64,000 nucleotides of DNA from JAABPW01 sp037132275 (GTDB taxonomy: Bacteria > Verrucomicrobiota > Kiritimatiellia > CAIKKV01 > CAITUY01), in the NCBI GenBank assembly GCA_037132275.1, contig JBAXPK010000002.1:13956-77955 (forward strand), written 5' to 3'. The notes under the pieces were generated by a model. The model was not told the origin of the DNA. It did not search any database and saw only the letters and a program-made list of their open reading frames with translations. How positions within the stretch are numbered: position 1 is the first letter of the stretch; every line of letters starts with the position of its first letter. This document shows, piece after piece, positions 49,230-57,975 of this stretch. Position numbers and translations under genes: made by a program.

Positions 49230-50330
49230 CTATTTGCGTGCGGCGCGGTCGCTGACCCAACGATGGATGGCTTCGCGCGTCTTTGCCCAAGTCTTTTCAT
49301 CGGTTCGTTCCTTGAGGAAACGGTCGTATATCTCAAGGAAGGCGGTGGTAAAAGTGGATAAGGAAGTCATTCGCTCCTGAAACCGACTGATAGGTTCCAG
49401 CTTTTCGCCTTCCGGCAGTTTCAGGCCCCGGAAGATAAACTGATCGGCATCAAGCGTGACCTGCCACGTGTCCTGGCCACGGGCCAGTAGGAGGCGGGCT
49501 TTACGCAGTTTTTTGCCGCCCAGTAATGCAATTTTGGCCTCAACACTGATCTCCGGCGATCCGCGCCGCAAGACGATTTCATGAGCCCCCTGGCCCTCGA
49601 GAACAAAAGTGAGGGGACCTTCAATCATGATGGCGAAGTCGCCTCCCGAAGGGAGTTTGATCATGCCGCCACAGGTTTCGGAATAAAACCACAGCCAGGT
49701 GAGGAAATCCTGCCCCGCATTGTTGTCGACGGCATCATCCTTGCAGTCGGGTGAGAAACTTGAGGGGGCGATGTCGCGTACATCGAGATGCAGCCGCTTG
49801 GCGGCGGCATTTTGCGGGGTAGCGGGAATCAATCCGAACCCCATCGCTTCGCGGAAGCCCGCTTCGAGGGCATCCACTTGCTTGTCGGAGGTGGCTTCAA
49901 CGTAGACATCCTGGCTATCCGGGAGATGAACCATGGCCATTCCTTTCAATTGCGGGGGCATGGTGGGTAGGAGTCGGGCCTCGATCTCTTTGCGGATTTC
50001 GCTACGAGTCTTTCGGTCCAATTCAGCACGGCCCTCGGCCATCATTCGGGCGAGTTCTTCCATTCTGCATTCGGCCCGGAGAAGCGATTCGGGAATCTTG
50101 CGCTCGGCACGCATTAAGGCAAGCCGAAGGTAACCCGCCCAGAGGGCCGTGTCTTGATTGATATTGGTGTCCAAGAGATGGCGCCCGGTGACCCATCCGT
50201 GAATGGGGGTTTCGCCAAGCGTTGTGATGGGAGGTGCGGCACGCCTGGCAAAACGTTGCACGCAATCCTTGGGTAACAACTGTTGGAGATAAAACATCCG
50301 GAAGGTCATACTTCCGCTTTCAAACGACAT
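49230..50330 (-). CDS. RdgC-like DNA-binding protein
   Basis: 366 residues. The middle part, KTRSEIRKEIEARLLPTMPP, then GMAMVHLPDSQDVYVEATSD and ALEAGFREAMGFGLIPATP, follows the RdgC layout (charged helix, LLP, beta strand of VxxxxTxS type, then helix). LALMRAERKIPESLLRAECR matches the equivalent RdgC helix (KEEKILPS). RdgC is a ring-shaped DNA-binding protein that restrains RecA; it is best known in Proteobacteria. Similarity was judged by eye from memory. The upstream gene, 50 bases away, is an unknown protein. No signal peptide. Confidence 0.55.
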   Translation of the reverse strand: MSFESGSMTFRMFYLQQLLPKDCVQRFARRAAPPITTLGETPIHGWVTGRHLLDTNINQDTALWAGYLRLALMRAERKIPESLLRAECRMEELARMMAEGRAELDRKTRSEIRKEIEARLLPTMPPQLKGMAMVHLPDSQDVYVEATSDKQVDALEAGFREAMGFGLIPATPQNAAAKRLHLDVRDIAPSSFSPDCKDDAVDNNAGQDFLTWLWFYSETCGGMIKLPSGGDFAIMIEGPLTFVLEGQGAHEIVLRRGSPEISVEAKIALLGGKKLRKARLLLARGQDTWQVTLDADQFIFRGLKLPEGEKLEPISRFQERMTSLSTFTTAFLEIYDRFLKERTDEKTWAKTREAIHRWVSDRAARK

Positions 50331-50380
50331 GGCGATTCTCCTTGGTGGGGCTAAGAGATCAGAGGTTCGTGGTCAGGGCA

Positions 50381-50878
50381 TTAGGCGTAGCCGCGTTTCT
50401 GTAACTCGCGGGCAATGGACATTTGGAATTCCTGCACATCCTGTGCCGAAGGGCGATACCCCTTGTCTTTTGCGCCAAGCGCCAGTCGTCCGGCCTGATC
50501 GAGGGACCAGTTGGCCTTGACGCCATCCGAAAAGACAACCGTGCCACTCACCAATGCGCCGGGCAGGGTAAGTCGATCGACCTCGACACTGACTCCGCCA
50601 GCGCCTGCCGGGGGTTCAGGTGGAAGTGCTGGCATGTCATCATCGGCGTCAGCGGGTAACGATGCCGGTTCTGATGCCGGCGCAATGGGTTGCGAGGCCG
50701 CCGGACTTCTCACTTTGTCCTGAATACTGAGTCCCAATTCGATGATCAGAAATCGCACGTCCATATACGTCAGGTTCTGTTTACATTGATCGGTGAGGCG
50801 GCGTTGGATTTCCGAGAGGCCGCACCCTTCTTTAACCCATTGGTTCACAAGTGTTTTCTGTTCGTCATTCAGTTGCAT
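50381..50878 (-). CDS. Hypothetical protein with proline-rich linker
   Basis: 165 residues. N-terminal helical domain (about 1-55, LNDEQKTLVNQWVKEGCGLS) with a helix-turn-helix feel (SEIQRRLTDQC...LTYMDVRFLIIELGL), a disordered Ala/Pro/Asp linker (about 65-100, PALPPEPPAGAGG), then a beta-rich C-terminal part (VDRLTLPGALVSGTVVFSDG and NWSLDQAGRLAL). I do not recognise a family. Chosen start at 50878 has AGGGA upstream; a start 21 bases earlier is possible. Divergent from archease, and adjacent to the RdgC-like gene on the same strand. Confidence 0.6.
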   Translation of the reverse strand: MQLNDEQKTLVNQWVKEGCGLSEIQRRLTDQCKQNLTYMDVRFLIIELGLSIQDKVRSPAASQPIAPASEPASLPADADDDMPALPPEPPAGAGGVSVEVDRLTLPGALVSGTVVFSDGVKANWSLDQAGRLALGAKDKGYRPSAQDVQEFQMSIARELQKRGYA

Positions 50879-50984
50879 GGTCAGACATCCCTTCAGCATT
50901 CTAAAAATGTGAACATGAGTATTTCAGAATCATCTTGGTGTGTCAATCGGGCGTGGTAATATGTGGCAGGTGCCGTGGAATATT

Positions 50985-51404
50985 ATGACAACGAGATGGG
51001 AACATTTTGATCATCAGGCGGACATTGGAATTCGGGGCTATGGCCCCACGGTCGAAGCGGCATTTGAACAGGCTGGGTTGGCCGTTACCTCTGTAATGGT
51101 GCCTGTGGAGCGCGTGGCGGAGGATTCCCTCATTGTGGTACAGTGCGAAGCCCCAGATCTTGAGTTGTTGTTAGTAGACTGGCTGAATGGCATTCTTCGA
51201 GAAATGTCGGCGAAGAGAATGGTTTTTTCCCGGTTTCATGTAACCCTTGACGGAACCCGGTTGAGAGGGGAATTGTGGGGGGAGTTGATCAATAGCCAGC
51301 GACATGAACCGTCGGGCGAAGTCAAAGGGGCGAGTTATTATGAGGCCCGGGTGTGGCAGGATGAGGATGGCGGGTGGGTGGCGCAGTGTGTGGTGGATGT
51401 GTAG
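50985..51404 (+). CDS. Archease
   Basis: 139-residue protein cofactor that activates RtcB RNA ligase. N-terminal WEHFDHQADIGIRGYGPT (with the Asp/His pair), VDWLNGILREM, and the C-terminal strand YYEARVWQDEDGGW ending CVVDV hold the conserved acidic residues. I choose ATG 50985 because family members begin just before the DHxADIG motif; ATG 50961 is possible. rtcB follows 17 bases later, the usual archease-rtcB pairing. Confidence 0.9.
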   Translation: MTTRWEHFDHQADIGIRGYGPTVEAAFEQAGLAVTSVMVPVERVAEDSLIVVQCEAPDLELLLVDWLNGILREMSAKRMVFSRFHVTLDGTRLRGELWGELINSQRHEPSGEVKGASYYEARVWQDEDGGWVAQCVVDV

Positions 51405-51421
51405 GTGCGGAGAAATAACCT

Positions 51422-52852
51422 ATGGATAGGTCTACGCTGATCAGGAAATCAGAGTGGGCGTGGGAGATTCCCAAAACCGGACGGATGCTGGTTCCGGGGA
51501 TCCTGTTTGCCTCCGATGCTTTGATTGACGAATTAGACAACAAGGTGAATGAACAACTTTCCAATGTCGCGGCTCTGCCGGGAATTGTGGGGGCTGCCTA
51601 TGCCATGCCTGACGCCCATTGGGGATATGGGTTTCCCATTGGCGGGGTGGCCGCCTTTGATCCGAAAGAAGGCGGGGTCATTTCCGCGGGCGGGGTGGGC
51701 TTCGATATTTCGTGCGGGGTTCGAACCTTGTTGACGCCCTTTAATCGCTGTGATGTGGAGAGGATCAGAACCAAACTCGCCGATGAACTTTTTTATCATG
51801 TCCCCGCAGGGGTCGGTAGCACAAGCCGGTTGAACCTGACGAAAAGTGAAATGACCGCCATGTTGGCAGGGGGTGCCAGGTGGGCTGTTGAGCAGGGATT
51901 TGGGTTACCGGATGATGCGGAGCGCATTGAGTATTGTGGGCAGTGTGATGATGCCGATCCAGACGAGGTGTCGAAGGAGGCACGCCGCCGACAGGTTGAA
52001 GAAATGGGAACGCTGGGATCCGGAAACCACTATCTTGAACTTCAGGTGGTGACGGAAATAATGGAGGAATCAATTGCCAAGGCGTTCGGATTGGTTCGTA
52101 ACGGAGTGGTGGTCAGCATTCACTGCGGATCGCGCGGTCTGGGTCATCAGGTGGCCACCGAATTCGCCCGGAGAATGGTTATGGAGGCGGCTGAATATGG
52201 GATCCGCGTTAATGACCGGGAACTGGCTTCAGTCCCTGCTTATTCTCCGCCGGGGAAGGCCTATTATGGCGCCATGCGGGCGGCGGCAAATTGTGCGTTG
52301 GCCAACCGACAGATTCTGTCCCATTTTGTGAGGGAAGTGTTTAAACGGGTTGCTGGAGAAGATCCCCTTCGCCTGTTGTACGATGTTTCGCATAACCTCT
52401 GTTCGCTGGAGGAGCATGAGGTGGATGGTAAACTGAAGCGGCTATATGTGCATCGGAAAGGCGCAACACGCGCGTTGGGACCGGGGCATTCGGATCTTCC
52501 GGTCTGCTACCAGAAAACGGGGCAACCGGTGTTGGTTGGAGGGACGATGGGGACAGCGTCATACATTCTGGCGGGTACAGCGGGAGGGGATCGATTGGCG
52601 TTTAGCTCTGCCTGTCACGGGGCGGGGCGAAGCCAGAGTCGCAGCCAGGCTATGAAGCAATATCGAGGGGAAGATGTTATTGAAAAGCTAAAACGGCGAA
52701 ATATAACCATCAAGGCGCGATCCTTTCGCGGGGTAGCCGAGGAAGCGCCTGCGGCTTACAAGGATGTGAGCGCTGTGGTGCAGGCCACTGTGGGCGCCGG
52801 GCTGGCCAGGATGGTGGCAAAGCTGGAGCCGATGATTTGTGTAAAAGGGTAG
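51422..52852 (+). CDS. rtcB: RNA-splicing ligase RtcB
   Basis: GTP-dependent ligase that joins 2',3'-cyclic phosphate and 5'-OH RNA ends. 476 residues, the full family length. MPDAHWGYGFPIGGVAAF, GGVGFDISCGVRTL (metal Cys), LGSGNHYLELQ, HCGSRGLGHQ, SHNLCSLEEHEVDGK, HRKGATRALGPG (guanylylated His) and ACHGAGRSQSRSQA are all present. With archease directly upstream, this looks like an active tRNA/RNA repair pair. Followed 113 bases later by gatC. Confidence 0.95.
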   Translation: MDRSTLIRKSEWAWEIPKTGRMLVPGILFASDALIDELDNKVNEQLSNVAALPGIVGAAYAMPDAHWGYGFPIGGVAAFDPKEGGVISAGGVGFDISCGVRTLLTPFNRCDVERIRTKLADELFYHVPAGVGSTSRLNLTKSEMTAMLAGGARWAVEQGFGLPDDAERIEYCGQCDDADPDEVSKEARRRQVEEMGTLGSGNHYLELQVVTEIMEESIAKAFGLVRNGVVVSIHCGSRGLGHQVATEFARRMVMEAAEYGIRVNDRELASVPAYSPPGKAYYGAMRAAANCALANRQILSHFVREVFKRVAGEDPLRLLYDVSHNLCSLEEHEVDGKLKRLYVHRKGATRALGPGHSDLPVCYQKTGQPVLVGGTMGTASYILAGTAGGDRLAFSSACHGAGRSQSRSQAMKQYRGEDVIEKLKRRNITIKARSFRGVAEEAPAAYKDVSAVVQATVGAGLARMVAKLEPMICVKG

Positions 52853-52965
52853 CCCTTCGCCGTCGATAAAGAGCCCCGTTTCAGCCGCATCCCCTTTTTA
52901 AGTTGAACGGTGCCCCGTTCTCCGCTATCAAGAAGATTCCGCACTCGAAAAGGCGGGGAGGGATT

Positions 52966-53271
52966 ATGGCTGACGATAAATTGCAATCGGCAAAGACAAT
53001 AGACGTGCGGTATGTCGCGAATCTGGCGCGGCTCAACCTGACGTCGGACGAGGCTGTTCAATTCCAGTCCCAACTTGATCATATCGTGGATCATTTCAAT
53101 CAGTTGCGTTCACTGAATGTCGATGGTGTGGAGCCTATGGCTCATGCGACTCCCATCCAGAATGTTTTTCGTGACGACATTGTATATCCCGGTTTGGATC
53201 GGGATGTTGTTTTGAATAATGCCCCTGCTCAGTCAGGCGGACTAATTCTGGTTCCTACGATTGTTGAGTAA
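52966..53271 (+). CDS. gatC: Asp/Glu-tRNA amidotransferase subunit C
   Basis: Small subunit (101 residues) of GatCAB, which converts mischarged Asp-tRNA(Asn) or Glu-tRNA(Gln) to the amide. VRYVANLARLNLTSDEAVQF, FQSQLDHIVDHFNQL, and EPMAHATPIQNVFRDD are family marks. The start at 52966 has GGGGAGGG close by; a longer frame would add 21 residues with none. gatA follows in 5 bases. Confidence 0.95.
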   Translation: MADDKLQSAKTIDVRYVANLARLNLTSDEAVQFQSQLDHIVDHFNQLRSLNVDGVEPMAHATPIQNVFRDDIVYPGLDRDVVLNNAPAQSGGLILVPTIVE

Positions 53272-53276
53272 CGCCC

Positions 53277-54764
53277 ATGCTGAATACCCTTACCCTTCAT
53301 GAAGTTCTTGAAAGTCTGAATCGAGGTGAATGCCGATCAGAGGATGTTGTCGGGTCTGTTCTGGAGGCCATTCACCGGACAGATGGCATGTTGCACGGTT
53401 ATCTTACGGTGAATGAGGCTGATGCCATGTCGCAGGCCAAGGCTGCGGATCTCGCCCGGAGCGGGGGAGCAAAGGGGCGTTTGTTGGGCGTGCCCATCGC
53501 CATCAAAGATGTGTTGAATGTCAAGGGGCAGCCCTGTACCTGTGGCTCAAAAATACTCAAGGGTTATGTGTCTCCCTACGATGCCACCGCCATCGCCCGG
53601 CTCCGTGCTGAGGGCGCGGTTTTCCTAGGCCGCACTAATATGGATGAGTTTGCCATGGGTTCAACTACGGAAAACTCGGCTTACGGGATTACCCGCAATC
53701 CGTGGAACTTGGGGTGTGTGCCCGGCGGTTCAAGCGGGGGCTCGGCTGCTGTGGTAGCGGCGGATGAGGCCATCGCCGCGCTGGGTTCCGATACCGGCGG
53801 TTCGGTCAGGCAACCGGCCTCTTTCTGCGGGTGTGTCGGGCTTAAGCCCACATATGGATGGATTTCCCGATACGGGTTGACGGCGTTTGCTTCGTCGCTT
53901 GACCAGATCGGCCCAATGACCAAGGATGTCCGGGATGCAGCCCTGCTGTTGCAGATCATGGCAGGGCAGGATCCGGCTGACTCCACCACGATTCACGCGT
54001 CCGTTCCCGATTATCAGGCAGCACTTAAGACGGATTTGCGGGGGATCACGGTCGGCTTGCCAAAGGAGTATTTTGTCGGCGGGCTGCACCCGGATGTTGA
54101 ACGACGGGTTCAGGAGGCTATTGAGGTGTGCCGGCAGGCGGGAGCAAGGGTTGTTGAGGTCTCATTGCCGCATACCCGGGTGGCTGTGGACACCTACTAT
54201 ATTATTGCCCCGGCCGAAGCCTCTGCCAATTTGTCCCGTTTTGATGGGGTTCGCTACGGGTTTCGGGCGGAGGGCGCTTTGGATCCTCTGGATCTCTATA
54301 AGAAGACCCGTGCGGAAGGGTTTGGCCCGGAAGTAAAACGCCGGATCATTTTGGGAACCTATGTATTGAGCAGCGGTTACTACGATGCGTTCTATCTGCG
54401 TGCCCAGAAGGTACGCACCCTGATCCGCCGTGATTTTGAAGCGGCGTTCAAGCAGTGTTCGGTCATGCTTTCGCCCGTGTCGCCGACGCCGGCATACCGG
54501 ATTGGCGAAAACAGTACAGATCCCTTGCAGATGTATCTTGGCGATATCTTTACGGTGCCTGTAAATCTGGCGGGGATTTGCGGTCTGTCGGTGCCTTGCG
54601 GTTTCGCGGCGGGTAATCTCCCAGTGGGCCTTCAGGTTATGGGGCCTGCCTTGGGCGAGGAATCCATCTTAAGGGTGGGATATGCCTATGAGCAGGCAAC
54701 GAACTGGCGGTGTCGGCGGCCAGAAATGACGCGAGCGAACTCGCGGCAGGGAGTCGGGGTATGA
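53277..54764 (+). CDS. gatA: Asp/Glu-tRNA amidotransferase subunit A
   Basis: Glutaminase/amidase subunit, 495 residues. The Ser-cisSer-Lys triad is visible: Lys in IAIKDVLN, Ser in VPGGSSGGSAAVVAA, Ser in SDTGGSVRQPA. The substrate loop FCGCVGLKPTYGWISRYGLT follows, with the Tyr/Arg of true GatA. Its stop overlaps the gatB start by 4 bases. The complete gatCAB operon suggests that AsnRS or GlnRS is missing in this organism. Confidence 0.96.
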   Translation: MLNTLTLHEVLESLNRGECRSEDVVGSVLEAIHRTDGMLHGYLTVNEADAMSQAKAADLARSGGAKGRLLGVPIAIKDVLNVKGQPCTCGSKILKGYVSPYDATAIARLRAEGAVFLGRTNMDEFAMGSTTENSAYGITRNPWNLGCVPGGSSGGSAAVVAADEAIAALGSDTGGSVRQPASFCGCVGLKPTYGWISRYGLTAFASSLDQIGPMTKDVRDAALLLQIMAGQDPADSTTIHASVPDYQAALKTDLRGITVGLPKEYFVGGLHPDVERRVQEAIEVCRQAGARVVEVSLPHTRVAVDTYYIIAPAEASANLSRFDGVRYGFRAEGALDPLDLYKKTRAEGFGPEVKRRIILGTYVLSSGYYDAFYLRAQKVRTLIRRDFEAAFKQCSVMLSPVSPTPAYRIGENSTDPLQMYLGDIFTVPVNLAGICGLSVPCGFAAGNLPVGLQVMGPALGEESILRVGYAYEQATNWRCRRPEMTRANSRQGVGV

Positions 54765-56188
54765 CGAAATATCGGATCACCATCGGACTTGAGGTGCATG
54801 TCCAGTTAAAGACGAAGTCAAAGATGTTCTGTTCATGCAGTACGGATTTCGGAGCTTCGCCAAACACCCACGTCTGTCCGGTCTGCATGGGGTATCCGGG
54901 TAGCCTGCCTGTGATGAACCGTGAGGCGATCCGGTGGACGGTCATTTCCGGCCTGATGCTCGGATGCCGCATCAATCCCTGCAGCAAGTTTGATCGGAAG
55001 AACTATTTTTATCCGGATATGCCCAAGAACTATCAGATTACCCAGTGTGACCAGCCCCTGTGCTTGGGCGGCGGGGTGGATATCGAGGTGGAGGGACAAT
55101 CGAAGCGGATTGGCATCACCCGTATTCATCAGGAAGAAGATGTGGCGAAGAACCTTCACTATGCCACCTGGAGCGGCATTGACTTCAACCGCGCCGGGGT
55201 TCCCCTTATGGAAATTGTTTCCGAACCCGATATGACAAGCCCCGGGGAGGCGTTGGCCTATCTCCAGACCTTGCGCCAAATTCTCGTTTACGCCGGAGTC
55301 AGCGACTGTAGCATGGAAGAGGGCAACATGCGGTGCGATGTGAACGTCAGCATCCGGCCTGATGCGCAACGCGAGTTCGGCACCAAGGTTGAAATCAAGA
55401 ACATGAATTCCTTCAAGAACATAGGCAATGCCCTTCACTATGAGATCGCCCGCCAGATCGAGGAGGTAGACAGGGGCGAAAATATCATCCAGGAAACTCG
55501 GCGTTGGGATGTGGATCTTGGGAAGACGTTTTCCATGCGGACCAAGGAGGACGCTCATGACTACCGCTATTTTCCCGAACCGGATTTGATGCCGGTTGCG
55601 TTGCCTGAATCCCTGCTGGCCGAATGGGCCGCCACCTTGCCTGAACGGCCTGCCCAGCGCCGTGAGAGGTTTGTCCGGGAATATGGTCTGCCGGAATACG
55701 ACGCCCAGGTGCTGTCCGCTGAAAAGGAGGTGGGTGACTATTTTGAAGCCGCCGCACGCCGGTCACGCAACCCCAAGGCGGTTTCCAACTGGGTGATGAC
55801 GGATGTCCTCCGCATCCTTTCGGAAAAGGGAATGGCGATCACCGCCTTCGCGATCACTCCCGACGCTCTGGCCGAACTGGTGGACTTGGCGGATTCCAAG
55901 GTGATCAATTCCAATACCGCGCGAGACGTGTTTGCCATTATGCTTAACGGGGGGAGGCAGGCCAAAGCCATTGTCACCGCAGGGGGCCTCGCCCAGGTCA
56001 CTGATGCCGGGGCGATCGAAGCCATCGTGGATCAGGCGATTGCGGAAAATCGAAAGTCGTCCGAGGACTTTCGCAATGGCAAAGTCGTGGCCTTGAAGTT
56101 TCTGGTGGGGCAGGTTATGCGTCTCAGCAAAGGTAAGGCGAATCCCCAGATAGTTGAGGAGTGGCTGAAAAAGAAGTTGTCGAATTGA
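54761..56188 (+). CDS. gatB: Asp/Glu-tRNA amidotransferase subunit B
   Basis: tRNA-binding kinase-like subunit, 475 residues. IGLEVHVQLKTKSKMFC, CPVCMGYPGSLP (zinc cysteines with CSCSTDFG), NYFYPDMPKNYQITQ, MEEGNMRCDVNVSIRP and the C-terminal YqeY-like tail with KKLSN. ATG 54761 overlaps gatA by 4 bases and has AGGGAG at 54748-54753. Longer in-frame starts lie inside gatA. Confidence 0.96.
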   Translation: MTKYRITIGLEVHVQLKTKSKMFCSCSTDFGASPNTHVCPVCMGYPGSLPVMNREAIRWTVISGLMLGCRINPCSKFDRKNYFYPDMPKNYQITQCDQPLCLGGGVDIEVEGQSKRIGITRIHQEEDVAKNLHYATWSGIDFNRAGVPLMEIVSEPDMTSPGEALAYLQTLRQILVYAGVSDCSMEEGNMRCDVNVSIRPDAQREFGTKVEIKNMNSFKNIGNALHYEIARQIEEVDRGENIIQETRRWDVDLGKTFSMRTKEDAHDYRYFPEPDLMPVALPESLLAEWAATLPERPAQRRERFVREYGLPEYDAQVLSAEKEVGDYFEAAARRSRNPKAVSNWVMTDVLRILSEKGMAITAFAITPDALAELVDLADSKVINSNTARDVFAIMLNGGRQAKAIVTAGGLAQVTDAGAIEAIVDQAIAENRKSSEDFRNGKVVALKFLVGQVMRLSKGKANPQIVEEWLKKKLSN

Positions 56189-56271
56189 CCGGCGGCCCCC
56201 GCCGGTGGTAGTGTGTGACCCGGTTGCGGGTTTGGCGGGGTGAAATTAAGTAAAGGCAAGAGGGCTGGTAA

Positions 56272-57975
56272 TTGACCTCAAACGACGAATATGTTTTGGA
56301 GGTTCTCAAGGAAGAGGGCCTGGTGACTGACGAGCAGATTGAGTCGGTCAAGCAAAGCATGCCTATTCATAGCACGGTCGTGGATGCCCTTATCGCGGGC
56401 AATTTTTTTTCGTTTGAGGATGTCCTGTCCGTTTTGTCCAGCCGTTTCGGCATGGAAATGATCAGCCTCGTGAACCTCGCCATACCTTCCTCGACCATTT
56501 CCGCCGTTCCCGTGGATGTCGCCCGAAAATACAAGGTGATGCCTGTCTCCAAGCATGACAACGTGCTGACGGTGGCGATTGGCGACCCGCTTGAAGTGGA
56601 TACCCTTGACAGCCTGCGTTACCTCTTAAAATGCGACATCGAAGGGGTGGTGGCGCCACCTGCCGAGATTGCGGTGGCATTGGATCGTTACTATGCGACG
56701 GAAGCCTCGATGGAGACCATGATTGACCAGCTCACGGAGGGCACCGTGGCCATGGTGAGTTCCGGACGGGCCGATCAGCGTGAGGATTCCGATGTTTCCG
56801 AATCCGATGTGCCCATTATAAAATTAGTCAGTTTGATCATTTATGAAGCCCACCGGAATCGGGCCTCTGATATTCATCTGGAACCGCTCGAGAAACGCTT
56901 CCGTGTTCGGTATCGCATCGATGGGGTGATGCAGGAAGTGGATAGTCCGCCCAAGCGTCTTCAGGCGGCGATCATCAGCCGTGTGAAGATCATGTCGAAC
57001 ATGAAGATCGCCGAGAAGCGGGTGCCCCAGGATGGCCGCATCCAGGTGAACGTCAAGGGGCGTGAGCTAGATCTGCGCGTCTCGACGGTTCCGACCGGGC
57101 ACGGCGAGAGTGTGGTTATGCGTATTCTCGACAAGCAAAACCTGGCGCTGGGGCTTCCCAAACTTGGGTTTCTCGCTGATGATCAGGAGACGTTTACCCG
57201 CTTGATCAGCCTGCCGGATGGAATTCTTTTGGTGACGGGCCCCACGGGCTCGGGGAAAACAACTACGCTCTATGCCTGTTTGAATCATGTCAACAAATCC
57301 GACCGTAAGATCATTACGGTTGAAGATCCTGTTGAATATCAGATGTCGGGCATCAACCAGGTTCAGGTGCGTGAGGATATTGGCCTGACGTTTGCCGCTG
57401 CGCTTCGCTCCATCCTTCGCCAGGCGCCTAATATCGTGATGATCGGTGAGATTCGCGACAATGAAACCGCGCGTATCGCGACCGAGGCGGCGCTGACCGG
57501 TCATCTGGTATTCAGCACCTTGCATACCAATGATGCTCCAAGCGCCATCACCCGTTTGCAGGATATTGGCGTCAAGCCTTTTCTGGTGGCCTCCTCCGTG
57601 CGAGCGATCATAGCGCAACGTCTGGTTCGGACGATCTGCAGTCATTGTCGCGAGGAGCATAAACCTACATCCACCGAGATCAAATTGTTGGGGGCGTCGG
57701 CCGAGCAATTTGCCGGCGTGCAGCTTTTTCGCGGGCGTGGTTGCAATAAATGCGCGCTCACTGGGTATTCCGGTCGTGCTGGAATCTTTGAGATTTTGGT
57801 GATCAATGACGAGATTCAGAGGATGATCTTCGAGAAAATATCATCAATCGATATCCGGCAAAAATCACGAGAATTGGGAATGAGAACATTGCGGGAGGAT
57901 GGATTGAGAAAGGTCGTGATCGGTTCCACGACTTTGGATGAAGTGTTGCGAGCCACCATGGGAGATGCGTTATAA
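56272..57975 (+). CDS. pilB: Type IV pilus extension ATPase PilB (first copy)
   Basis: Cytoplasmic hexameric ATPase that extends type IV pili. N-terminal MshEN domains (about residues 1-150), then Walker A TGPTGSGKTTTLYACL (about 321-336), Asp box, VMIGEIRDNETARIA, His box LHTNDAPSAITRLQ and the zinc cysteines CSHC/CNKC. Where PilB usually reads RQDPD, this copy has RQAPN just before the Walker B-like motif. TTG 56272 is the only start covering the full MshEN domain; AGAGGG lies upstream. The stop and next start share a base (TAATG). Confidence 0.92.
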   Translation: MTSNDEYVLEVLKEEGLVTDEQIESVKQSMPIHSTVVDALIAGNFFSFEDVLSVLSSRFGMEMISLVNLAIPSSTISAVPVDVARKYKVMPVSKHDNVLTVAIGDPLEVDTLDSLRYLLKCDIEGVVAPPAEIAVALDRYYATEASMETMIDQLTEGTVAMVSSGRADQREDSDVSESDVPIIKLVSLIIYEAHRNRASDIHLEPLEKRFRVRYRIDGVMQEVDSPPKRLQAAIISRVKIMSNMKIAEKRVPQDGRIQVNVKGRELDLRVSTVPTGHGESVVMRILDKQNLALGLPKLGFLADDQETFTRLISLPDGILLVTGPTGSGKTTTLYACLNHVNKSDRKIITVEDPVEYQMSGINQVQVREDIGLTFAAALRSILRQAPNIVMIGEIRDNETARIATEAALTGHLVFSTLHTNDAPSAITRLQDIGVKPFLVASSVRAIIAQRLVRTICSHCREEHKPTSTEIKLLGASAEQFAGVQLFRGRGCNKCALTGYSGRAGIFEILVINDEIQRMIFEKISSIDIRQKSRELGMRTLREDGLRKVVIGSTTLDEVLRATMGDAL

